From the NCBI GenBank assembly GCA_002390745.1, contig DGQK01000063.1:288602-306952 (forward strand): DNA of 18,351 nt, read 5' to 3'. Source of the DNA: Bacteroidetes bacterium UBA4416 (GTDB lineage: Bacteria > Bacteroidota > Bacteroidia > B-17B0 > Aurantibacillaceae). Shown piece by piece: positions 9,701 to 17,900 of this stretch. How positions within the stretch are numbered: position 1 is the first letter of the stretch; each line of letters begins with the position of its first letter. The position numbers and the translations under genes were made by a program. The notes under the pieces are model-generated. The model was given only the letters and a program-made list of their open reading frames with translations, did not search any database and was not told where the DNA came from.

Positions 9701-11923
9701 CCGGACTCCTTCCTGCCGCGGCAGCGATAAGGGTTCAGGTTGCCATTCTATTTTTTTCAGCCAGTTCTTCAGTCCGTCCTGTTGCAGGCTTTTCGGTGCT
9801 TTGAGCCAGCAGGCTACCGGCGAGAACTGGTAGCCTGGCAATTCGCAACGTGGAATTACAGAAGCGTACAACGTTTTGTATGCAGACCACTTGAGCGGGT
9901 ATCCCGAAAGGTAAAGGGCATTCACAAAGTGTTCCCAGTTGTTCCGGTTATATAAAAAACAATGGCCTGCATCCGCATGTTTCACCAGGCCGCTGATGTG
10001 CTCTATCAATTCCTGCTCGCCGCCGATCTCGATAAAGGTCAGCGGGCCTGCACCTGCTTCTTTCAAAAAGAAATTCGCGAAGCGCTGCTTTTCATCAACC
10101 GCACGCACTTCCGGCAAATTGAGCTGTTCCAGGATCACAGCTAAAGGCTGTTTTTCCAAAATGGCATTCACGACCAGTTTCCCGTCGCCCAGGCCGATAA
10201 TGCGCCTTGTATCGGCCTCCAGGTGCTTCAGCAGGAATAAGAAGGCATACTGAAATGCAAAATAATGCAGCCTGTCTTTGTCGTTTACATGATCGCCTGC
10301 CTGACGGCATGCTTCAAATTTCTGATGGAATACGGGGAATGCAGCAGAAAGAAAGGCGACATATTCCCGGCTGTATGTATGAAAAGGGCTAAAGATCAAA
10401 AAGCATTTTTCAAAGCTGTTTGCCTGTACTTTCTGCTGCCCTGTTATTTCTTTCGTGAAGCCATGGATGATGGCTCTGTAATCATAGTGCTTTCTACTGG
10501 ACAGGAGGGTCACAGCGCCTTTGCCAAGATCCTCTTCCGGCACCGACTCTAAAAACCTTCGGGTTTCCGCCACAGCCCGGCTCAAGGCATCGGCTGTTTT
10601 AGCAGAGATACAGAACGAGCGTAAGCCCAGGTCCGGATCCGCAGGCGCACTATGGGCAGGCGCTTCCTCAAGTACCACGTGCGCATTGGTGCCACTCATT
10701 CCAAAAGAGCTGACACAGGCTATCCGTTTTTTTCCGTTTGTGCTCTCCCAGGGCTTGTAGCTTGTGTTCACATGTACTCCTGACTGGTGAAAATCAATCA
10801 GCGGGTTGGGCGAAGAAAAATGAATGGACGGATACAGCTCGCGGTATTTCAGCGAGAGCACCGCCTTGATCAATCCGGCCAGCCCCGACACTCCAACGGT
10901 GTGGCCTATATTGGCTTTAACAGCTCCTATGGCACAGTTGCATGGCCCGGCACGGCGTTGAAGAAAAGCATTGCGGATGCCTTCAATCTCTATAGGATCG
11001 CCCAGCTTTGTTCCTGTGCCATGTGTTTCGATATAGCCTATCTGATCCGGAACAATGCCGGCTTTGTCCCATGCCGCCAGGAGAACATCTGTCTGAGCCT
11101 GCGAGGAGGGCGATGTCAGGCTGGCGGACGCTGCGGCATCCTGGTTTACAGCCACACTTTTAATAACAGCATGGATGTGATCGCCATCTGCTACTGCCTT
11201 ATGCAAAGGCTTCAGGAGGATCCCGGCAATGGCTTCGCTGAAAACGGTTCCGTTGGCGCCTTCCGAAAACGGCCTTACGGTAGCATCCGGCGACAAGATC
11301 CCGATGTCCACCGGATCATCGGTAAGCGATGGAACGATCGTGAACTGTACTCCTCCGACGATGCTGTAATCCGAATCGCCAACGATGAGATCATTACAGG
11401 CGATGTTTAACGCTACCAGCGATGATGAACAGGAAGTATCGATCATGGCTGAGTTGCCCTTGAAGTCGAAGAAGCGCGACACTCTACCCGCCGTGCAGGA
11501 ACTATAATTCCCTATCACCAGGGTTTCCTCGAAGCGCTCGGCCTGCTTGTAATAATTCAGCTCCACATCGCTCAGGTATACGGAGGTTCTGGTGCCTTTC
11601 AGCTCTTCAAAATCATAGCCGGCATTTTCGATGACCGTGTACACGTTTTCAAGGATCTTTCTCTGGTGAGGGTCCATATTGACCGCTTCGGCATGTGAGA
11701 TCCCAAACAAATGGTGATCGAACACATCGATGTCCTCAAGATAGCCCGATTTTTTATACGGGCTTTCCGCATCCAGATGGGTAGCCGCTATTCTTTTTTC
11801 CGAAAGGGGGCCGATACTGCATACCGAATGCTTAAGGTTATTCCTGAATTCGGAAATATTCTTTGTTCCCGGAAAGGTCCCGGCAATTCCTATGATCGCT
11901 ATATCTCTGTTATGCAGGTTCAT
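6737..11923 (-). CDS. Hybrid PKS-NRPS: KS-AT remnant-KR-ACP-C
   Basis: Complete 1728-residue PKS/NRPS subunit. It extends the thiazolyl chain by one ketide, reduces it and passes it to the next NRPS. KS about 1-425 has DTSCSSS (C165), HGTGT (H301) and NIGH (H341), so all three catalytic residues are present. Residues about 503-710 are a shrunken acyltransferase (see separate entry). The KR structural half is about 740-905 and the catalytic half about 915-1160, with GGAKGVG (934-940), K1038, S1062, Y1075 and N1079, and should be active. ACP about 1180-1250 has LGLHSL (S1211). A full condensation domain at about 1271-1705 has HHIISDIWS (H1404, D1408). No DH, ER or methyltransferase is seen, so the product should be a beta-hydroxyacyl unit. 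The ATG at 11923-11921 overlaps the upstream TAA and begins five residues before the KS fold, so the start is well fixed. The protein ends in NIDIKLNL. Confidence 0.96.
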   Translation of the reverse strand: MNLHNRDIAIIGIAGTFPGTKNISEFRNNLKHSVCSIGPLSEKRIAATHLDAESPYKKSGYLEDIDVFDHHLFGISHAEAVNMDPHQRKILENVYTVIENAGYDFEELKGTRTSVYLSDVELNYYKQAERFEETLVIGNYSSCTAGRVSRFFDFKGNSAMIDTSCSSSLVALNIACNDLIVGDSDYSIVGGVQFTIVPSLTDDPVDIGILSPDATVRPFSEGANGTVFSEAIAGILLKPLHKAVADGDHIHAVIKSVAVNQDAAASASLTSPSSQAQTDVLLAAWDKAGIVPDQIGYIETHGTGTKLGDPIEIEGIRNAFLQRRAGPCNCAIGAVKANIGHTVGVSGLAGLIKAVLSLKYRELYPSIHFSSPNPLIDFHQSGVHVNTSYKPWESTNGKKRIACVSSFGMSGTNAHVVLEEAPAHSAPADPDLGLRSFCISAKTADALSRAVAETRRFLESVPEEDLGKGAVTLLSSRKHYDYRAIIHGFTKEITGQQKVQANSFEKCFLIFSPFHTYSREYVAFLSAAFPVFHQKFEACRQAGDHVNDKDRLHYFAFQYAFLFLLKHLEADTRRIIGLGDGKLVVNAILEKQPLAVILEQLNLPEVRAVDEKQRFANFFLKEAGAGPLTFIEIGGEQELIEHISGLVKHADAGHCFLYNRNNWEHFVNALYLSGYPLKWSAYKTLYASVIPRCELPGYQFSPVACWLKAPKSLQQDGLKNWLKKIEWQPEPLSLPRQEGVRDVIILGSETEGLRVAQALSKNGYRTEFLNGNSLESFLKTQQQASADQKYTLVYITEAIHSNLTDAGKKGLRQSMQEKLSLLKTVIKHKYSIGKLAFLDLEKEAGVHNTAVVSARAALLKTMCFEHPDLKYKTIIYDKGTDVGMLVKELSAFDQMNVCLLSHNKRYIPVLSPLTEEGAGRPVAVRKNGLYVIVGGAKGVGFEIACSFAQKQPCRLVLIGRSSPDDEAVRNSMQILQELKVAATYHRADVSVEGSLLNALNSIHSGDAINGIVFAAGQMSSASVEDISIEELERECLSKLNGAKELAEFSKQARPDFISMFSSVLAITSFQHSLSYAVANAILNEAVMTYQDPAIRVINWSGWEGTGLLKSISSADTALLSKMKGVQLFWKIAETGGREVVVSNEKSYDVYNTFFAYRSSLTPSLKVTGAGQKEQETEGVTTVAFLQKSLSDILGINDIKPQEDYLDLGLHSLNGAQFMMRLNARFNQKFEFYDLYDYPTIAELAAYIDGKVSEEQAAGPVENSPSSVQPEVYELSRPQMRIWLSEQMEPSALFNISGAWTIDGELDVDICRQAFANTIKKHAALRTAFINHKGTVQQHVAEGANFHLEFEDLSGLPEALQTEKSDAFVKRYFHHRFKLHEADVFVAGILRISKARHILVTCLHHIISDIWSVRILMEDFLRSYQQISEGQSGELPPLPFTFMEHMRSRQTDPATEKEAVAWLRAEMEQCSKNPLPLPYDRLPASKKNKEAACFTLEITEEYAELKELGKTRGVSLYMLMLSAFKVLLHKWTGASLIPVGTPDSGRDSLETEGIIGYFLKELPLATEISGKESFSTVLQNVKRKLQEMMKYKSFLDSDAFYADRNTQQSSGQRDLYNVIFTWNQFNDMKFDLVNNVDWNISQIRGTYDYSHYDLWLIADVHKDKLLIHFIYRTQVFKESTLNALASQYRSLLRSILKHADRPVSDLDFEAKNTGPAQHTLKNIDIKLNL
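6809..8113 (-). other. C-terminal condensation (C) domain of the hybrid protein
   Basis: Full-length condensation domain with YELSRPQMRIWLSEQ at its start and HHIISDIWS at the catalytic centre. It should form the amide between the ACP-bound beta-hydroxyacyl chain and the amino acid loaded by the first A domain of the next protein. The module's C and A therefore sit on different polypeptides. Confidence 0.9.
10004..10417 (-). other. Degenerate acyltransferase remnant (AT without active site)
   Basis: Between KS and KR the AT scaffold is recognisable but collapsed. FLIFSPFHTYS sits where GQGSQ is expected. HYFAFQYAFLFLLKHL precedes GLGDG (577-581) where the GHSxG nucleophile elbow should be, so the serine is Gly. 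FIEIGGEQEL then follows after about 50 residues instead of about 190, removing the region with the catalytic histidine. The post-AT linker (LPGYQFSPVACWL) is preserved. It cannot load malonate. It may serve as a docking platform for a trans-acting AT. Confidence 0.8.
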
Positions 11924-11925
11924 TA
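11921..11925 (-). promoter_or_regulatory. TAATG stop-start overlap (translational coupling)
   Basis: The TAA stop of the thiazole-module NRPS (11925-11923) shares its last A with the ATG of the hybrid PKS-NRPS (11923-11921). Only a weak purine stretch (GAGA) lies upstream, so reinitiation by terminating ribosomes is the likely way the second protein is made, which also keeps the two subunits near equal amounts. Confidence 0.85.
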
Positions 11926-14900
11926 GATCTCTATTTCAATGTATTCACTTGCTTCGGCCTCTTCGGAGTGGCCGATTAAATTACTCAGGGACCTGATACT
12001 TGTATTCGTAAAAAAGTCGACGATCCGAAGCTTCTGAGGATAATAACGGTTTAATTCTTGGTATATTTTCATGAGCTGAATGGAGGAGCAGCCTATTTCA
12101 AAGAAATTAGTGTCAATGCTTAGCTTCTCCAGTCCCATCACTTCGCAGATAGTACGTTCCAGAAGCTCTTCACAGGCATTTGCAGGTTTCACATAATCGG
12201 CATCCACAACTTTCAACTCGGGCCTTGCAAGTCTGCTTTTATCAATTTTACCATTGGCGGTTAATGGAAACCCGTTCATAAAAACAATGTATTTGGGCAC
12301 CATGTAATAAGGCAATGCCGAAGACAGGTCTTTACGCAGTGCTGTTTCGTTCGGGTTTTCAGAGATGACATAAGCACAGATCTCCTTTTCGCCTTTATCG
12401 TCTTCGATCAATTCAACAAGGGCGCCTGCCACGAGCGGATGGCTGGTGAGATGGTACAGAATTTCGCCCAGCTCTATCCTGAATCCGCGCACCTTCGCCT
12501 GTGTGTCTTTTCTTCCTCTGAATTCCACATAGCCTTCCTCATGAAAAATCCCCAGATCACCTGTCAGATAAAGCCTTCCATAGACGGGATGATGTATAAA
12601 AGCTGCATCGGTTTTCGCGGCATCCCCCAGGTATTCTTTGGCGAGGCCTGCTCCCCCGATGTAGATATCGCCTTCCACGCCCGGAGGGCAAGGCTGCCTG
12701 TTCTGCCCCAGCACATAAATGGTTTGGTTGCCTAAAGGCATGCCATAAGGAATGCTTTTCCATTTGGCATCTACATGTGTTACGGGATAATAAATGGACC
12801 AGATGGAAGCCTCTGTCGCTCCTCCCAGGCTATACACAGCGGCATCGGGAAAGATCGTATTTATTTTTCCCGGGAGTTCCAACGGAATCCAGTCGCCGCT
12901 CAGTAAAACCAGCCTGAGAGCCGAAGACCGCGTCCTGGCAGGCACTGATTCTACCGGCCTTGTATCAGGCACTTTTTCCGGATATATGCTCACAGCCCCA
13001 AGCAATACCTGGTCTTTGTTCAGGAGTAAGCCTTTTGCCCGGTGATTGAAGGACATATGTCCGAGTCCAAGTCCCAGGGCATTGGCTGCCAGGGATAGCG
13101 TGGCGTTCATAATGCCGGCCTCGATCAGGGAAAACTCTATTCCCGTGACGCCATAGCGGGGCACGTTGACAGAAGCGTCGTAGACATAGCAGAGCTCTAC
13201 CGAAACATCATCCGGATCGGCCAGGCTTGAGCTGTATGAAATGCTGTTGCTGACAGGATTGTAGTAATACACACCTGCCTCCAGATCATGCACGGCATGT
13301 GTTCCTATTTTAAGATAAAGATCTATGGGATAGAGCCCGCCTCCGCTCGGGTAGCTATAACGTATCGCCTCCCCGCTCCTGTCCTGCGCAAAAGTGCTTA
13401 GCAGAGCCGAAAGGCCCGGGAAACCGATGGATTTGCGGTGCGCAGCTTTCTCCGGCTCCACGTCGCTGTTCGCCATCCCTTTCCAGCTCATATCGCGTAC
13501 CAACACCTGTTGCTCCATTAAACATTCAAGAACCGCGCGGTCCGCTTTACCTGTTTCAATCAGCACAGATTCCGGGCAGCCGTTCTGACTGTTGAAATAA
13601 ACCGCCATCATCGTCTCAGCACTCAACGAAGGACAGGCCTTGCCATTTATAAAAACGGCATCTTCTTTTAACTCCCAATCGGTATCCATTGACCAGTAAT
13701 ACAGGTCCTTTTCTCCGGCAACAAACTCTGCTGTTTCATCCGGAACATCGCCGACGCCGATTTTAAGGTCATAGTTTCTTTCCGTTTGATCCTGCTTGTC
13801 TTCTACCCCACCCACGCATGCAATGATGCTCCTTTGGCCGGGAAGATGGCGGAGAGCCTGACCGAGTTTTTTTGAATGGAAGTCGCCTATGTAACAGGAG
13901 CCTAAACCTTCGTCTTGGAGGTACCACATGAGCCTGGCACTAAGAAGGCCCGCCTGATATAGCTCTTCACGTCCTGCAGATTCATTTACGCCATTGCTGC
14001 TGAAGAACAACACAAACGCTGAAGAGTCTACAATCGGTTTATTGAAATCACTGAAGCAATCCGGGCTTAACGCATCGGAAGACATTTGCCTGAAACTGTT
14101 GCTGGCAGGAGAATAGTTATAGAATCCTTTTTTTAAACCCGATACGCGCTTGTCTTTGACATACATCACGAGTTCAAGCGCGGTGATGTGAGGCCGGAGC
14201 TCAGCCCATGTATGCTCTACCGTTTTTTTCAACCGATCTCCCGAAACGGTGATGGATTTATCATATATCCTTACGCTCTTTCTTTCTTTCAGAACGCCTT
14301 GAAGTGATCCGTTGCGGCCAAGCGTCCTGCCCGGCTCCGTATGTTTTTCGTTGCTGCGGTTTAGCTTGCGGGTCTTAAAACTCCGGTAGACGGATTCATC
14401 GTACCTGATTCTTTTATCAAAGGTGTCGTATAATCTGGCGTAGCGCTGTATTTCTTTTGTGAATGACTGCGCCTGTGTTCCCAGCACGCCATGTTCGATA
14501 AGCTTATCCGTAAATTTCCTCAGCTCCACCCGGTCGAAAGCGCCAAAGCGTTCAAATAACTCATCCACGCTACAGCCCTTTTTCATATAGAAATAAAAAT
14601 CCGGGAACAGTTGTTTTTCATATTCCCCGTAGACTTTTTCATCGATGACGAGCTGCTGATCCTGTATGCGCCATGCCACAGCCTTATCCCAGTACATCTT
14701 TTTCTGCATGAGCTCCCTTCTTCTTATTTCTTCGTAAGCCACGTTCATGATGGCCGGTACTGAATTCCAGATGGTAATGCCGTACCTGGCTATTTTTTCT
14801 GAAATCTCGACGGCATCCCGCTGATCCTTCAAGATGACGAGGGTACCGCCGGCGGCAAAGGTCCCGAAAATATCATACACACTCAGGTCGAAGCCGAGGG

Positions 14901-17900
14901 AGGAAATACCCAGCACCTTATCTTTCGAGCTTACCCCAAAACGGGCATTCATATCCTGGATGGTATTGGCTACAGGTCCATGCTGAATCACTACGCCTTT
15001 AGGGTTTCCGGTAGAGCCGGAAGTAAAGATGACATAGGCGGTATCTCCGGGGCTCAGATCCGGAACCACTTCTGACGGCTCTACACCAGGTGCAATGCTC
15101 TCATGCAATGCCGGCGCGAGCACTTCTCTGTAGTGGCAGTTTTCCAGGATCTGTTTCCTTCTTTTTTCCGGATATTCCGGGTCAACAGGCACATAAGCGG
15201 CGCCTGTTTTTAAGATGCCAAGAATATTGATGAGGGTCCCGATGCTGCGATTCCCTGAAACGGCTACCAGGTCACCTTTTCTGACATTATGCTGCTGCAG
15301 ATAGAATGCCACTTTATTGGCCTCTTTATTCAATGCCGAATAGCTGATGGATTCGTCTTCACATTCAACTGCCGTGTGGGTGGAGAACTGCGCTACACTT
15401 CGCCTGAAAAGGTCCGCCAAATTTGTTTCAGGAAGCGGCACGCGGGAATGATTATATGTATCCCATAACTGTAAGTGTCTCTCCGGCCCGACAACAGGCT
15501 TAGCCTCTCCTGTAGTGGCCATATTACGGACATTGCCAATGAAGGTTTGAAAGATATGATCAATCATCTCTTTTTCAAATAGCTGGCTAACGTATCCGAA
15601 AACAAGCTGCAAGGCATCGCCTCGTTCTATCACCTGAAAATCCATCATGACCTGTGAGGTCTTTGTATGAATGAAATTCTGGATCCCCAGATTTTCGATC
15701 ACGCCGCTGTGCCTGCTGCTATTTAAAACAGACGTGAATACGATCGGCATCATTGCCTTTCCACTGGTTTTATGATGCAGCGATAAGTCCTGTATGAATT
15801 TTACGCCATTATAGGATTTATGTTCCAGCGCTTCAAATAACTGCTCCTGTACCCGTGCTGCTTTTTGACGGAAATCCGGGCATGACCTGAAATCTATATC
15901 CAAAAGAATGGTAGAGGTGAACTCACCAACCAGGTACTCTACATCCGGGTGAATCAGCTGCCGTTCATTCACCGACAGGTTTAGGGAAAAACGCGTGGAG
16001 TTGCTCCAAAAGCCCAGGATCTCTGAAAAGACTGTCATGAGCAGGGCTGATGGTGTTGTCCTCATTAGTTTCGCCTGCCTCTTAAATGCCTGCCAGGTCT
16101 CAGCGCCGATGGTATATTGCTCGATGTCGAAGACAGGGTTTTCCACATTCGCCAGCTCTTCTACGAGCGGCAGCACCGGTGCCGCCGGGAAATCTTCTGT
16201 TTTGTTTTGCCAGTACGCTTTGGCCTCAAGGTATTCCTGCCGCGTTTCCAACTCAAGGCTACCTAACAGGTAATCCCTGAAAGTAAAATCGGCCGCCGGA
16301 ATACGGTAAGGATTTCCATGGTAATGGTTTATCAGGTCCTCGAACAAAATAAACGAGCTGCCGGCATCGATGATCATTAAATCATAATTGATCAGCAAAC
16401 GGTGGCTACGTTCTGAGATGCGGTATGCCGCAAACTCGAACAAGGGCCAGGCATCGGGCACAAAGTTCCTGTCAATGCCCCTGCGCCTTTTTTCATCCAG
16501 AATGGCGGCTTTCTCATGCTCCGGAATTCCGGTGAGGTCTGTTTTTCCGATGGTGTATACCGGCACCTCTGCCAGGATCTGCTGGGTACCGTTGGCATGG
16601 ATCACGGTGCGCAACATCGGATGCTTTGCGATCAGTTCGTTCAACGCGACAGCCAGTTTGTCAATATCCAGTTCTGTGTCGATCTCCAGGTAATTGACCG
16701 TGGATACGCCTCCCAGCTCAAAGCCCGATTCACGGCCGATCAGGTAAGACATCTGGATATCCGTTAACGGATAAGGCTGGTATGCATTTGCCTCATCGGG
16801 AACAAGCGGAACAGAAACGTGCTGAGTACCGTACCAGCTTTGCAGGCCATTCTTTTCCAGGCCAGCGACTGTTTCTTCAAACAAGGCCTCCATGTGAAAG
16901 GCTAGTTCTTTGACGGCTGATGATGAAAGGTATTCCTCTGCAAAATAAAACTCAACAACGATGTCCTGCTGCTGCTTAAAGGCTACCACTTCCAGTTTAA
17001 ACGGCCGGTGAGATTGTTTGCTGACAACGGCGCCTACCGGAAGCCGCTCAACACTAAAAGAAAAATCAGTTTCACTTAAATCACCGAGGTAATTGAAACA
17101 AACAGCCATGTCTTCAGCTTCAGCAAAAGCATCCATATTGTTTTTCAGCCACAGGTATCCCTGGCCCTGGTCGGGGATATTTCTCAATTGCCGTTGAACC
17201 TTTTGCAGCGTGATCATGCTGTCCTCATTCTGAATCAAGACAGGATACAGGCTTGTAAACCAGCCTATGGTTTTCGACAAATCGATGTCTTTTCCGCAAT
17301 CAAAGCGGCCATGCCCTTCCAGCCAGAATAACGATGGCTTAGTTGTTTTCAGGGTATAAGAATTTGCCAGGGAACTCAGCAATACTTCCTGTATGGCAAA
17401 GCCCCTGTTCTGCAACATTTCCAAAGCGTGTGGCCATTTTGCTCCTTTGATCGTATGTGTATAGGTGACATGATCTTTGGCCTTATAGCTGATGTTTTTC
17501 TCAGGCAAGGATATTGCCTGATGTGCCAGTGGATGCTGCCAATACCTGGCCTGTTCATTGAAATGATGTTCCGCATACGCTTCCAGGGACGATACCCATT
17601 CGGAAAATTCAATCGTTTTGACAAATACAGGAACCCGGTTATGTAACAGATCGGTATAGCTTCTTTCAAAATCTTCCAGTAGGATCCGCCAGGAGATCCC
17701 ATCTATCAGGAGGTGATGGATGGATATCAACAGTCGTTTGGTTTTGCTTTCAGACTTAAGAGCAAGAATTTTAATTAAGGGACCGGTTTCAAGATTCCCT
17801 TTTTCCTGCCACTCCGACAGGCGCGGAGAATCATGTTCGGCCACAGTCCCCTCTTCCACCTGCTCAATGCTAAAGCAATGATCAACGGTGTCGCTGATTA

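Noticed and set aside
10787..11410. 207-codon open frame on the plus strand
   Set aside because: It lies wholly antisense to the KS domain, its translation has no recognisable domain, and long antisense frames are expected opposite strongly coding sequence.
12925..14727. The oxidase region as a mobile element or assembly artefact inserted into the gene
   Set aside because: The frame is intact at both joins, there are no terminal repeats or transposase, and the chemistry fits a Cy/Cys module.
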